A stretch of 64,000 nt of DNA from Sipunculus nudus (GCA_026874595.1 CM049316.1:10284839-10348838); one strand, 5' to 3'; positions 36,430 to 50,148 are shown, counted from the first letter of the stretch. Notes: generated by a model from the letters alone, not told the origin. Program-made: numbers and translations.

Positions 36430-39409
36430 GATAGATACCAAACTGGTAGTCTGGTACCACCTGAATGAGAGCCAATGAATAGAAAGATTGTTCTGGTTTA
36501 TTGATTTAATAATGAGATAGTTTCCTCCACAAGAAATATTTAAAAAGAAAAATAATGTAGATGAAATTTTATACAAAAATTTGTACTTCAAAGTCTCAAC
36601 CTTTATTGTTTTCATGAAATTCTTCATCTGTGCCAAAGAGGTATTGTTATCATTATTAATATTTTTTATTATTTTCATTAAACAAAACAGTTTAATAAAT
36701 TTTTCTTAGATGAAATTTGTTAGGATTTCGTTGTACTTTAGTTGTACTTTAATAGTGCTTTAGTACTCTAACTCAGTCCAACTGTATGCTTTTTCATGTA
36801 TAATTGTGTGGACTATGTTATGCCTAATTTCAATTTCATGACACAATATCTAGAATAAGCTTTTATGTTAAGACCTGGTGGCACATAGGTATTAATCAAA
36901 ACAAAATATTTAATTCACGATCAGGTCATTGGCTCTTTTTACTTAGCAGTCTGGTAGGTAGAGAAAAGGGTCAGATATTGATGAATATAAAGTTAATACC
37001 TTTATCTTATTAATCACTTAGAAGCAGTAATACCTGTGTGACTTAGCCATCCTTTCCTGCTGCTGACATTGTTTTGTAATGGTGATATCTGTAGCCTGGT
37101 GGACCACACCTAGCTGCTGACCAGTAACCTTGCCACACCCAAGAACATGTTCATAGTAACACATCTTCATTACATCTGTCTGATCTGGATAAGTTTAGTA
37201 TAAGATTACCTGTTACTTCAGCTATAGGGATTATTTGATTGAACACTTCTTGGTACTCAGCCAGTCTGTAGTGTGATATAATATATGGATACCAGTTCAT
37301 ATTGATTGAAGCAACAGGAGTGATTTGATTAACAATGACTCCGACAGAATGGGCTGTTACTAACAGGTCCAACCTAAATTGATATATATGTTCAAGAATT
37401 TAATATGAAAAAATAAATATTAATACAGTTGTCAAAAGAAAGTGGTACCACTGCTGTTGTTTCCAGTGAAAATTCTGTTATGTTGTTTCTGCCAGATGCA
37501 GTTATTTATATTAATCTGCAGAATGTTGTCATAAAAAATATGGTGATATTTTATCAGGAAATCCATGTTAATAATTTGGATTAATGTTTCCCCTAATATT
37601 AAGCCCTATTTCATCAATAATTGAATCCTGGAGTCCGGACTGATAATAGATCAAGAGCCATGCAGTTGTAAACTCTTACCTCAGTGCTATTATTGCCCTT
37701 TTTTATTTCAGAGTATATAGATCCTTTTGTGAGCACTGCTTCATCAGCCTTAATCAGCTTCTATGTAATGCTTCTCATTTGTCATTGTAAAGTATAAAAT
37801 TTAGAAAACAAATTTATAATATGAAAAGGATAACTTATTAGTTAAGGAATAAGGATATAGTATATAGTTACCTGTCATTATAATTTATAGAAAGGTTACC
37901 CACTTTCATATGTTAACTTATATCTAATTATCAGCGTCAAGCCAGGCTGCGGTTAAAAACAAAACATAGGCTACATAATATAAATAGAAATCATGCCAAT
38001 TCTAGGCAGGTATTTGTATTTTGTTTTTCCTCATAGACCTACTTAATTATAAATTATGATTGAAGCATATGTTACTAGTTTGTATTAAAGTTATGGTCAA
38101 ATTACTTAAATTACAGATGGTTTTAAAGACTTGTTGATCTATGGGGAAGTTTTACCAGTAAGAAATATTCTAAAATTATAAATTATGATTGAAGCAAATG
38201 TTACTAGTTTATATTGAAATTAGGGTTAAATGACCTAAATTACAGACAGTTTTAAAGACTTGTTGAGCTATGGAGAAGTTGAGGTTCTGTTATCAAAAGT
38301 TTGTGTAACAGGTCAGCCATTATAATCAATTCATGAACCCAGATTTTATCCTGAAAAGGTTTAGGCACTTGAGAATACCCTGAACCCAGGTCACGTCTTA
38401 TGCTGACACTGCAGTGGATACCTGAAAGGTAGTTAACGAGGAACAAACTTTGATTTTCAAGGTAATAATTTGAAGAGCTCCTCAGGTGTGCATGTACTGT
38501 CCCATGAACAGGTGTCTATGTATGTGTTGCTATCTCTTGTTTGGTACTGTTGATATTTACTTGTATCAGATGTACTTGATATTTATTGTACCTGTGAATA
38601 CAGGGGCTGACTGATTTTCCCCGCCGGCACATTATGTTTGTTCACAAGCTTAGCTCTCTAGAGTAGTTTACCTGTGCACACCCTGGACCTGTTATCTTTC
38701 AGTAAGCCCAGAACTAGTCAGGTGATCTCACTGGTATATTTTATAATATACACTGTACACTAAGGCCTAACGGTGCATTCCCAGAAACTTTTACCTTCTG
38801 GGAAGGGAAGTATGTATATTACAGTTTGTCAGTGTTTTTTAAAGCAGTTCCATAATTAGCTGATCTAATTTGCAGGTCTCTGTAATATGGATATATCGAT
38901 ACACTGTTTGGTACTTAGACCAAAATGCTGACTCCCTAGAAACTGCCATTCCAGAATACAAAAATCTGATGGGAACTTGACCATTTAAGTTACTTTTCTT
39001 TTTAAATTGTAGTGCTTAAAAAATCAGGGGTTGGGTTGGTCAGATCTTCACTCGCACCAAGATTAATGTCCCAGAAGCTAGTTCATTCACCAGGAAAATT
39101 GTAAATACTAAATGCCGCCATATTGGGATATATTTGATCATTCTGGTTTCCCAGAAACTTGTTTCTTTCATTTCAATATTAAGAACAATTGTGAGTGTGG
39201 CTTTCCCTTTCACAGAAGAATATTTTAAGGCTACCTTTGACCTTTGATTTCAAATAATTGTTAATAGTTACACAAAGTAGGAAACAGCTCAGATTGCATA
39301 TATATGTGGAGTAATATGCTAAAACTCGGCAATAACACTCATTCAAATTCCATGGTGCTTCGTGCATTGACATTTAAAAAATGTATTTGGAGGGGTCTCA
39401 GGGGCGTCA
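36430..39409. other. Intron sequence with one small tandem duplication
   Basis: 'aattataaattatgattgaagc' sequence (split here as 'aattataaat' plus 'tatgattgaagc') begins at 38045 and again at 38174. It marks a two-copy direct repeat of 129 bp extending to about 38280. Otherwise nothing is recognised. Confidence 0.55.
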
Positions 39410-39720
39410 CCATTTTCAAAGTGTTCATATCTGACCAGGTTTTGAAGTGATTTGTGTACCTAGTTTGGAAATATGAAGAATTACCATGGGAATGCTCAAA
39501 ATATTTTGGTCAAATTCCCACGTGAATTCTCAAAATATTTTGAAAACTGCCCTGTGAATGCTTAAATGATTTGGAACATAATGCCATATGAATGCTCAAT
39601 ATGTTTTTTTAGAACTAAATTTCATGTGAATGTTCAAAATGAATGGGTACAAAATGCCATGTGACGTGAATACTCAAAATGGTTTGAAACAGGTTGCCCT
39701 TGTGAATTCTCAAAATTTTT
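39410..39720. repeat. Degenerate ~45-bp array, left part
   Basis: Units variable in length repeat the theme 'gtgaatgctcaaaat', then a T-rich block, then 'gaaacaagttgcc' or similar. The array is interrupted at 39720 by a Helentron-like element and resumes at 41351. Confidence 0.7.
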
Positions 39721-41350
39721 AGCTCAGCTTACTTAAAGTCATCTGAGCTATAGTTGTGGTCCATTGTCTGTCTGTCTGTCCGTCCGTCCATAGATGTGGC
39801 ACGTTTTGAAACCGTATGACTTAGGAATTCAAAATTCAGCCTCGTCTTAGATGTCCCCAAGATCTCCTACCAAGGCAAAAACTGGGTCTTTGCAACTTCT
39901 TTCCTTTAAGAAATTAAGGAAAAACCTAAATATTTTTATTAAAAAAAAATTATTTTCACACTTCAGGACTGCCTTATATCAAAGCCACTTATCTGTTTTT
40001 CCTCATAGTTACCATAAATATTCCTCTATATAGTTCCTATGTACATGCCAGAAATTAGGTCGGTATTATATAATTTAAAAAAGTTATGGGCTCAAACATA
40101 ATGCATTTTGAAAAAAATCAGGAAAGTTATTTGATCACTTAACACAAAACATGTCAAATCTAAGGACTTTTTTTCCAGTAATTAATTAATCAAAATTAAA
40201 TTGTATACCCAAAATTAGATCAAAATCTTTAAAATTTTTTAAAATATTAGCAAAAATAAAAAATTTGTACCTTAAATTTTGCCTAACTTTGGGCACAGCA
40301 GGTTTTTTTTTCCTGTTAGTATGTGGATTTAATTTTCACAGCATGTACACATAAGGATTTAATCTGTTAAAATCTTAAATTTGAAAATAAAAGCTGCAAA
40401 ATTAGGCTAGTTATTTAATTTTTTGGAGGCTCTTGTTGTATTCCCTGACATTGTCAAGCAGTCCACTTTGGTCACTGAAGGTCATTCAGTGCAGCTCTGT
40501 GTGCTCCCCAGGCTGTTGTTATGTAATCCCATCTCTAGGGCAAGCCCTCTCTCCACTGAGTTGAGCTTGATCAGGCTGTCTGCTGTTAATACCACAGGGA
40601 GCCTTTTTCTCTCCCCCCTCCCCCCCCCCCCCACCCCATTCTGTTGACAGACCTGTACTATGAACTAGATAAATCTTATAATTAAATTTTTTTTTCAGCA
40701 ACGAGCAGTAACAACAGAGACCTCTCCCCCCAACCCACCCCTTCAATACACAGGACTAATAAACAAGATGAATCTTATAATTTTAATGTTAAATAAATTC
40801 TAATTGTTTAGACTTGGACAATTTTGATTTTTTTTTTTTTTTAAAAATGTTCAGGAATTTAATCCTAATATTCAAATGTGATAAAATATTAGGATCTAAT
40901 GTAAGTGCTAACTGAAAAGATTTAAGAAGATGTAAATACTTTGTAGCATTTCATTCATATTTCTTAAAGTTTGCGGGGCGTAGGTGTGAATAACACTGTT
41001 AACTTAATTATATTAGGAATATTGGTCAAACTTTGTGGGATTAATTTTTAACTCATATGGCCATATATTTAACTTTTGAAAACTTAATTACCTTCACACA
41101 TTATTTGTTTATGAAATGTTACTTTTATATAACACTTACCGTAGGCCCTTTTTTTCCCTTGGTGCATCACTAAATGGTTTAGCTCATGTCCATTATTCTG
41201 TAATTTACAGAGTTTCATTTTAGCAGGGCCATTTTCTCATAGCTTTTCAAATGATAATATATATGAAAAACCAAAAGAAATAAAAATATTTTGTAGTTAC
41301 TAATATTTTCCAAAATTCAGCTGAGCGATGTGACCCATGGGTCCCTTGTT
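39721..41350 (+). mobile_element. Helentron-like nonautonomous element (1.63 kb)
   Basis: It begins AGCTCAGCTTACTTAAAGTC after five T residues, forming a hairpin with CATCTGAGCT. It continues with GTCT/GTCC microsatellite and 'gatgtggcacgttttga'. The 3' end has CAGCTGAGCG, an inverted copy of the 5' start, then the palindrome GACCCATGGGTC and CCTTGTT. It lies inside a ~45-bp tandem array whose units resume immediately after it. A 13-base C run occurs at 40620-40632. The small frame at 39851-40033 is a frameshifted version of the one shared by this family. Confidence 0.8.
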
Positions 41351-41545
41351 TAAAACAAGTTTCCATGTGAAAGCTCATAGTGATTTAGAAAATTGCAACA
41401 TTAATGCATAAAATGTTTTTTAAAAAAGTGCTATGTGAATGCTTAAAACAATTCAGCTCAATTGACCATGTGAATGTTCATAATAATTTCTAACAAATTG
41501 CAATATGAATGCCCAAAAATTTTTGAAACAAGTTGCCATGTAAAG
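41351..41545. repeat. Degenerate ~45-bp array, right part
   Basis: The 'gtgaatgctcataat' and 'gaaacaagttgccatg' themes resume here after the inserted element. This shows that both parts were one array before the insertion. Confidence 0.65.
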
Positions 41546-44017
41546 GCACTGAACTATTTCTTTAGCTGTTTGCAGAGTGAAGGGGGTAGTACACATGTAC
41601 AACTCCTTGATGAACATGCGTTATCAGTACAAACACCATGCTTGCTTCAAGTATCAGTATGGAGTGTTAACATGTAGACTGATGGACAATAGGCGGCCTC
41701 AGGGGTTGTTCCCAACTTGTTCATGCAGCAGACCTCAATTAACAGATAACCAAGTCAGAATTATGACCTCCTGATGACCGACTAATCCTCCTACTGGCGG
41801 TTCCGGTACATGCAAGTACTGGCATTTATTAGGATTTGTCAGATTACTCTGAATACCCCATTAGTAAGAATATCTCTTAGATCTGTGAACTCTGTCATGG
41901 TTTCTGACATGTTTGATAGGCTGTCTATATCATTTCTGATCTTGAACATGATATGAATGTTTGCTGTTTTTTATATGGCTTTTACAGGTTTACAGACTTA
42001 CTGGTACTTTATTAAAATGGTCACATTAATTTGTCAGTGGATGTAGATGGATCTCTTATTTTGGTATTATATATAGCTCTACTACAGCTGGTCCTACCAC
42101 TGATGGAGGGTTACCACAGCAACCAGTGTGCAAAAATGAAAATTATGCACATTTGGATGTTTCCTGGCATATTCGTCAAGAGATCATTTACACATTCATT
42201 CACCAGTTAAAATACTAGTGATTTCATGTAGTGCGTAATTAATTATTCTAAACCACCTGTTACATTATTATCTAAAAAAATTAATTATCCCAAACCATAT
42301 TCAGTATTGAAATAATTAACCTTTGTCATATTAATATTCCACACATCTTTCGTCACAGTAATACACAGTAAACATTTCCCAACTAAGACCCTGTGATTCA
42401 AGAGGTATACTAGCTTCAGCAGAACTATTGCTCAGAAGCAATATACCTGGGCATTATTTCAGCTTACAGCTACTGTTAATTATAGTCCCTCTCAGTTAAG
42501 CATCATCACTGATGCCCTGATGGATTAATTGCTAAGCCTATGAGCACATGGGGAATTGCCTGATGGTTTTGCAGATAACAAAATTAAATAATGCAGTAGC
42601 CATTAGGGGAAAACAAATGTTTACATGCCTTACAGCACTTCTCTCCTCATACATTATAATGTGGATTCTTATGTGATAGGAGTTTAAATGGAGTTTTAAG
42701 TATAATAATGTTATTAAGGTACTGAACAGAGGACCAAAAGGTCACTGGGTCAAATTAAGCCATTGGTTCATGGTCAGCTCAACATGGCAGGCTACAAAGT
42801 TATGTCTGAGTAATTTGGTTGGTTTATAGTGTACATTGAATACCTAAGGATATAGTGTGTGGCTGGCTGACTATGTATGTAGGAGTTATTTCATCATTTC
42901 AATACTTGGGGTATTTTTCAATTGATGGGGGAATTATTTTTGTACTGTTAAATAGGTGAAGGTGAATTTTATGTAAAACACACATTTTCATGGGGCAGGG
43001 GCTGAAATATAAAGGTCCCTTCAAAGGCCTAGAATGATCCATCATGAGTGTATGAATTTCAGATTTTCTAAAATTCTAGCAGCTTCCTGATTTAACACAT
43101 CCTATTCATCTGACATCAAGTGCTGTCTTTAGTTCCATTTTATTTCTGCACTCTTATCTTTAACTTCAAGTCCAGTTTGAAAAATTCAATAAGCAAATTC
43201 TTCTTTAGGGCATAACACTAACCATTGAAAGATTTTATTATCACCAGTAGCAGGCAAAACAGGTTTAACTTAATGATATTTTTTGCAATGGTTAGGGTAC
43301 AGGACTTTAAAAGGGGCTGTTGCAATAATTGATATGATTTAAATACAGATAATCTTTTGAACATTTTATTTTAAATGTGGTAAAAAAGGCCAATCCCATG
43401 GTATACAGGCAGTTCATTTTGTTTATAGCTAGTGTTTACAGTGTGGGGGAGCTAGCCAGAATGGCCGCTGATCATATGCGGAACATGTACTGGTGCTCCA
43501 AGAAGGATATCTGGTGGCAAATCTGATGAGTTTTGCAAATAACAAATGAATAACCCCCCCCCCCCCCCCCCCAAAAAAAAAAGTCCATTAAATAGTATCC
43601 AGAGCATGTAGAAAAAATCCGGAATTCTACAAGTAATTCAGGTGAATAGCTGGCTTTAACTGCTGTTTTGTGAGTTGGCATTCTATTTGCCCCCTTTGCC
43701 CCCCCCCCCCCCCCCTCCATCAAGACCTTTACCACACCAGTGCAACTTCTTTACCTTGATTTGATGAGGAACTGGCCATTTATCACCAAATATATGTTGT
43801 CTCTGCTCAGGTTGTAATTTACATGCTTCCCAGGGTTCCAAGAAAAACTACAACTATTAAGGATGAACCAGACTTAAAGACCTTGACAGAAAAGTGTAAA
43901 GCTGGATGAAGCTAACATCAGTGGTAATATCAGACTGTAATGCTGGCCTTGCCCCTTATAAAGAGGACTTAACTCATGGTACTTTTTAAGCATTTACTGA
44001 TGTAAATTGTTATTGTT
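41546..44017. other. Intron sequence with two long C-runs
   Basis: Runs of 19 C (43554-43572, followed by 10 A) and 17 C (43699-43715) stand out. The glycine-rich minus-strand frame across them is a translated homopolymer. No gene or transposon end is recognised. Confidence 0.5.
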
Positions 44018-44025
44018 ATATATAT

Positions 44026-46033
44026 GTCAAGGCCCAGATCGCGATCTGGACGGATCTTAGATCTGTCCGGCCCAAATTGCGATCGCAGTTCAGGCCAGTC
44101 AAAACTGCGATCGCAATCCAGGCTGGCCAGATCTTAGATCCGTCCAGCCTAGATTGCGATCGCAGTTTAGTCCGGCCCAGACTGCGATCCTGTCTTTCTT
44201 GCTTCAGGATTGCAACCTGGTCTGGACAGATCTAAGATCAGTCCAGCCGAGATTGCGATCCTAAACTTGACCAGCCCATATTGCGATCCATGCTTTTACG
44301 ATCACAGGAGTGAAACATAGGTTGTTTTACCAACTCATTTGGTATTGCATTGTACCATTTTCCCATAATAAATACAATTATAATACAGAAAGGCAATTTT
44401 CACTTCTTCATATCACAGGAGTGAAACATGGGATGTTTCAGCAACTCATTTAGTATTGCATGGTTGTTGAAAAAAGGTAACAAGGAACCCATGGGTTTTA
44501 TATTCTCACAAAATATGATTTGGAAGAGGAGGTAGGCAAGTGCAGGTTTTGTGTGGTAATATAAGCTGCATTATGAGCTGATGGTGTTTAACTCAAGTTA
44601 TGTAAGATTATGATAATATCCTTGGAGACAGGGAAGAGGATTGATGTCATTTATATTATATACAGTTGGAAATGATGTGCTGTTTTCACATAGGTTTTGA
44701 CTTGGCCATATAACTTTATCTACATTGCAGTAGAATTATTTGAAAAAAAAAACCTGTCCATTATCAGTCATGGTAATTCTGATTTTTACAAATGAGAACT
44801 TTTATTTAATAATTACTGGTTATTCCTACCCAAGAATAAAACTTAAATAATATAACTATTTATTATAAATTAATAACAAATATTGTGTCAAATATAATTT
44901 AAATTAAAAATAATAACAGCATCATATGAAAAGATCTTTTAATAATATAACCGAAATAAATGATTATTAAAATAATATTATAGAATATATTCATGAATAC
45001 ATTCATGATTACATTTTGAAAGTATTTGCATTTGTATTCAAATATATCCATTTATACCTGTATTCCTATTTTTATGCATGAAATTATGGAGTACATATAT
45101 TCATATTCACATTCAAATATATTTGCAAAGTATTCTTATCATGTCTGATATTTATTCAGTTTCAGCAAAACAAAGTTCTTGAGAATCCAGAATTTACAAA
45201 TTTCACAAATTGATCATAAGTATGATCATAATGATCATAAGTACCTGGTTTTATGGCTTTAATTTATATTTAAACATAAAACTATTATATTCGCTTTGAA
45301 CCACTTTCACATCAATCTAAGCACTAGACATAGCAAAGGTCTTATGACAATTATCAACATTACAGAAATCATAACGAGAACTTGTCTAAGATCTGATTTT
45401 TTATCATATTTAAATATTTTATTTTATAAAATGTAAAAAAAAATTAAAAGCAATCTCAGCTATGAAACCATTATAAGAATAAAAAATAACTCAAGCATAA
45501 GAACACCCTATAAATTGTACAAGGAGAAAACTAGAGATGGGCAAGTTTAATTTTATTAACATAAATTAAGGAACCAGCAATACAGATTTTGATTATTTAC
45601 ATAGTCTTGTGACAGCTGATACAGCCACGAGTCTTAATATTATTAGTGAAACATATTGACATATTTAATCAGTACTTGTCTGAGTAAAATTTTAAAATTT
45701 TGACATTTTATTTTTTTTTTTAATTTTAAAATAACTATAAATTAACAAGCTGAAACACTTGGATCACATGGATCGCAATATGGGCTGGTCAAGTTTAGGA
45801 TCGCAATCTTGACTGGACAGATCTTAGATCTGTCCAGTCCAGATTGCGATCCTGAAGCAAGAAAGACAAGATCGCAATCTGGGCCGGACTAAACTGCGAT
45901 CGCCATATAGGCTGGACGGATCTAAGATCTGGCCAGCCTGGATTGTGATCGCAGTTTGGGCCGGCCTGAACTGCGATCGCAATTTGGGCTGGACAGATCT
46001 AAGATCTGTCCAGATCGCAATCTGGGCCTTGAC
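44026..46033. mobile_element. 2.0-kb foldback element with ~270-bp inverted arms
   Basis: The ends are GTCAAGGCCCAGAT on the left and its complement ATCTGGGCCTTGAC, one base different inside, on the right. The arms run roughly 44026-44295 and 45765-46033. ATATATAT stands at both outer edges (44018-44025 and 46034-46041), a possible 8-bp target duplication, though the local AT sequence makes this ambiguous. Each arm is itself built of short palindromes such as TGCGATCGCA, AGATCTAAGATCT and GATCTTAGATC, with about 15 GATC sites in the left arm. The ~1.45-kb centre is AT-rich and noncoding. It looks like a nonautonomous foldback DNA transposon. Confidence 0.85.
44480..45470 (-). repeat. ~1-kb AT-rich module, inverted copy
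   Basis: Most of the centre of the foldback element matches, in opposite orientation, sequence at about 49200-50130. Shared landmarks include 'ttttgtgtggtaat', 'gagacagggaagagg', 'acttggccatataact', 'catgaatacattcatga' and 'ccataaaaccagg', each on opposite strands. The left edge contains 'aacaaggaacccatggg', an inverted remnant of the Helentron-like 3' end. Confidence 0.75.
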
Positions 46034-46041
46034 ATATATAT

Positions 46042-47475
46042 GCTTTGGCGCTGATTTTATTTTGATCTAGCATATCTCATGATGAGTTTATTAAGGTACT
46101 GGAGTTTATTATTCATACATTGAACAGAACCATTATTTAACAAAAAGACTTTTAAAAATACACTTTTCCCATTGGTTTGGCACTAACAAACTAGATGTAT
46201 TGATTTCCTGCTTTATCAGCTTGCCCTGGGTACATGTGTGACTATGCTTTGATCTGCCAGGCGTACACTATTTCTCTGTAGGTTACCTCTTGTTCATTTC
46301 AGATAGGTGATTGATGAGATTGCAAATTATTATATACGATTTATTATGCTAGTTTCCGGGGTTTTTATTCCGAACTGGAGCCATTAAAGTTGGCATGCAA
46401 GTTGCCACTGTATTATCTTGTAAGTCATTGGTCTCCACTGGACAAAATACTTTTTAATACCTTCCACTATAACCAGAAACTGTGATACATCTACACATTG
46501 ATTTCGTTTTCTTGGCACAAACAGGAATTCTGCCTTCTGAGGTACAGATTTACACAAATATCTGTACCCATTTCTGCTAGGCCCCCAGAATTTGTTCTCA
46601 TTATATTTTCCAATATTTGATTGGTATTCCTGTACCAAAAATATTGATGTCAACATCTGTTGATACTCACCCTAAATATTATTTATGATCATTTACTGAA
46701 CCTAAGTGGATAATTGTTATTGACATCTCTCCTGATAGCTGGCCTTTAATAGATACAGCAGGGAGGCTGGGGAAGACTGATGGCACAGCGCTGATACAGG
46801 TCTGCTATGTTCAGATCTGGGCGTGCTCTTTCTGTCTTCCGAGGAATTGTTTGCTGCCAAAGCACTGCTTTTTCAGCCTGTCAGTTTCTGCAAGTAGGGT
46901 GATGAAGAGGTTTAACCTTTAGCTAGGTGTGCTTACAAATGGGTCTGGCACAGTAGCACTGGGTGGGGGGATCGGGGATGGGGGGGGGGGGGGGGGAAGA
47001 GTCGTACCAATGAGGTAATTAAGAAAAAATCATGGTAATGCAAAGTTAATTAGTACAGTACATAACACAGCTTGTGTCTCATCCTGTTGTTTTTCTGAGC
47101 TGCCTGACTAATTAAACACTCAGCTTTGCTTTGTCCTTCATGCTGGTTTAAACACCATAGAAGTAAGTGCTGTAAGACAAATAAAAAAGGGAAACACGTG
47201 ATTGAAGCCATCTCGTTAGTCTGCATCAATTTCTTTTACCTTATTTTGTACGAGTGATTCTGGTAGTATGTATTTCAGTAAGAAAATTTTCACAGAGCAG
47301 CCTCCCCTTCAAGGCCAAGACGCAAGTTCATGATTAAAGTGACAACATCACACCAAGTGGTTGGGACTCGCCCACTTGCTCAAAGGGAATGAAAATTCTT
47401 CATGTCGGATTACACTGGTCTTTGAACTCATCCCCCTTATGTGTGATATTTTGTGTTTGTGAATATGTTTTTTTT
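46042..47475. other. Intron sequence without recognised features
   Basis: A 17-base G run lies at 46980-46996. The 90-codon minus-strand frame at 46384-46656 has no recognisable similarity. Confidence 0.5.
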
Positions 47476-50148
47476 AGCTCAGTTGACTATAAGTCATCTG
47501 AGCTATAGTCGTGGTCCATTGTCGGTCGTCCATCCGTCTGTCCGTTCGTCAGTCCGTCCGGATGTCCATCCGTAAGACTGGCAAGTTTCGACACCATTGG
47601 ACCTACAAATCTGAAATTCGCCATACAGTTAGATGTCCCCAAAATCTCCTACCATGCCGAAAATTGGGTCTATAGGACTTCGTTCCTTCGAGATATTAAG
47701 GAAAAACCTCAATTTTTTATTAGAAATCTATTTTCACACTTCAGGACTTCCTAATATCAAAACCACTCATCTGGTTTTCTTTATAATTACCATAAATATT
47801 CCTAAATATAGTTACTATGTACATGCCAGAATTAAGTCAGTATTATTTAATTTTAAAAAGTTATGGGCCCAAACATAATGGACTTTGTAAAAATATCAGG
47901 AAAGATATTTAGTCACTTAAGACCAAATGTGTTAAAGGTAGGGACTTTTTTTCAGGAATACAACTTTAATTGATCAAAATTTAATTGTATACCAAAAATT
48001 AGATCAAAATCTGTTAAATTTTATAAATATTTGCAAAAATATAAAATTGGTTCCTTAAATTTTTCCCAAGTTTGACCATGGCACGTTTTTTTCCTGTAAG
48101 TACTGTGGAGTTAATTTTCACAGCAAGTTTTTGTTAGCAATTTGTCTGTTAACACCAAAAATTTGAAACCAGTTGATCAAAAACTGTAGATTTTATTCAA
48201 GTTTTCAAGCACCATGTCACATATTGTTTACATCAAACTAGTGTTATGCAGTTTGCTAGAGCTCAGCTCCCCAGCTTCAGCTCTAAGTTCCATAAATTTG
48301 GCATACAGTTAGATGTCTCCAAAATCCCCTACCATGCCAAGAATTTGATCACTAGGACTTAATTCCTTCGAAATATTAATGAAAAACTTCATTTTTCCAT
48401 TAAAAACCCATTGTTACACTGAAAGACTGCCTAATATCAAAACCACTGATCTGACTTTGATCATATATAATATACATATTTTTCTATACATTTGCTATGC
48501 ACATGCCAGAAATGATGTCAGTATTGCGTAATTGTTTTAAGTTATGGGCCCAAACATAATGCACTTTTTAAAAAATCAAGAAATATATTTACTCCCTTAA
48601 CAAGGGGATTGCTGAAGCTAGAGATTTGTTGTCAGGGATGTAACATTATTTAATCAAGATTCAATTGAATACCAAAAATTAGTTCTGTATTTTTCAAATT
48701 TTATAAGTTATTAGTATAAATATAAAATTAGTACCTTAAATTTTGCCCAACTTTGACCATGGCACGTTTGTTTCCTGAGAGCACTGTTGATATAATTTTC
48801 ATATCATGCACACATAAGGATTTCATCTTTGTAGTTTAGAAAGAAATTGGCCAAATATTGTAGCTTTTATTAATGTTTTTATGAGACCATGTGAGACCCA
48901 AGCTCAATCCATCCCCTCTTCAGTCACCTGTATGTTGACCTTGTTGACCTTTCATCAGATTATGCATGCTTGAGCTAGGCATACACTGGGGCAGCCAGGC
49001 AGCTAATGCCCAGCTACAGTTGATCCAGGTATCCAACCAAACTTATCTAGTAGTTGTTTTGAAAAACAACATAACAATAAACAATAAAAATAAATAATTT
49101 TGTATTGTTTTTTTATAACAAATTAAATAAAAATCAATAGAAAAGGAATTTGTTAGTTGATGAGTAACAGAAAATTAACTTGCAGTTACTGATGATGTAA
49201 GAATCTTGTATGGATGGATAGAATGTCAGTGTCAATGTTATTCCAAATAACACCATGCAGTCACCTATTGTATTTTTCAGTTGAATGAAAATGATAAATA
49301 AATCATTAAAAAAATAAATCATATTATTCATTACTAATCATTAGGGATCATATGAAGGAAATTAATGATAGACAAAGATGCAGTTGATAATATTAATCTA
49401 GATTCCTACTGTGTCTAGTGTGTAGATTCATGTGAAAGTAGTCCAAAGTGAATATATTACATTTATTTTTTTTAATATAAATAAAAGCCATAAAACCAGG
49501 TACTTATGATCATTATTTAAATATGTGAATTTTGTATATTCTGGATTCTCAACATCATTATTTGGCTAAAAATGAATTAATACGAGACATGGTGCGAATG
49601 CTTTGCAAATGTATTTGAATACAAATATAAATATGTACTGCATTAAAAAAATTTATTGCATAAGAATGGGAATTCAGGTAAAAATGAAAGTATTTGATTA
49701 CCAGTGCAGATACTTTCAAAATGTATACATGAATGCATTCATGAATATATTCTATAATATTATTTCAATAATCATTTCAGTTATATTTTATTTTTAAAAA
49801 ATCATGATTTTCTTATTATTCTTTTTATAATAAAAATTATATTGGCACAATATTTGTTATTAAATTTTAATAAATAATTAAACTCTTTTATTATATGTGC
49901 TATTTATAAGTTATATGGCCAAGTAAAAATCTGTGTGACAATAGTACTCTATTTGTTAATAAAATAAATGAAATTTATCCTCTTCCCTGTCTCAAAAGAT
50001 ACTATCAAAATCATACATAAGCTAAACACTAACAACTCATAATAAAGCTTATATTTATTACCACACAAAACCAGCATGTGCCTCTTTCCCAAATCATATT
50101 TTTTATCATATATTACAGCTGAGCGCAGTGACCCATGGGTCCCTTGTT
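47476..50148 (+). mobile_element. Helentron-like nonautonomous element, long form (2.67 kb)
   Basis: It starts AGCTCAGTTGACTATAAGTC after a T-run, with CATCTGAGCT as the hairpin partner and TCCGTC microsatellite following. The body has two tandem modules of about 690 bp, the first near 47600 and the second near 48290, each opening 'ggcatacagttagatgtc'. The distal ~1 kb is the AT-rich module shared inverted with the foldback element. The 3' end has CAGCTGAGCG, GACCCATGGGTC and CCTTGTT. A frame of 81 codons from ATG 47633 belongs to the family-shared small ORF. Confidence 0.8.
49200..50130 (+). repeat. ~1-kb AT-rich module, direct copy
   Basis: This is the inverted partner of 44480-45470 and forms the 3' part of the long Helentron-like element. 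The pair is about 4 kb apart and could pair as a long inverted repeat. Confidence 0.75.

Noticed and set aside
31649-36475. Dozens of overlapping 60-134-codon frames, mostly minus strand, with similar Cys/Arg/Ser-rich sequence
   Set aside because: They are the GAC minisatellite read in three successive frames; unit length is usually not a multiple of three, so every frame ends after about three units.
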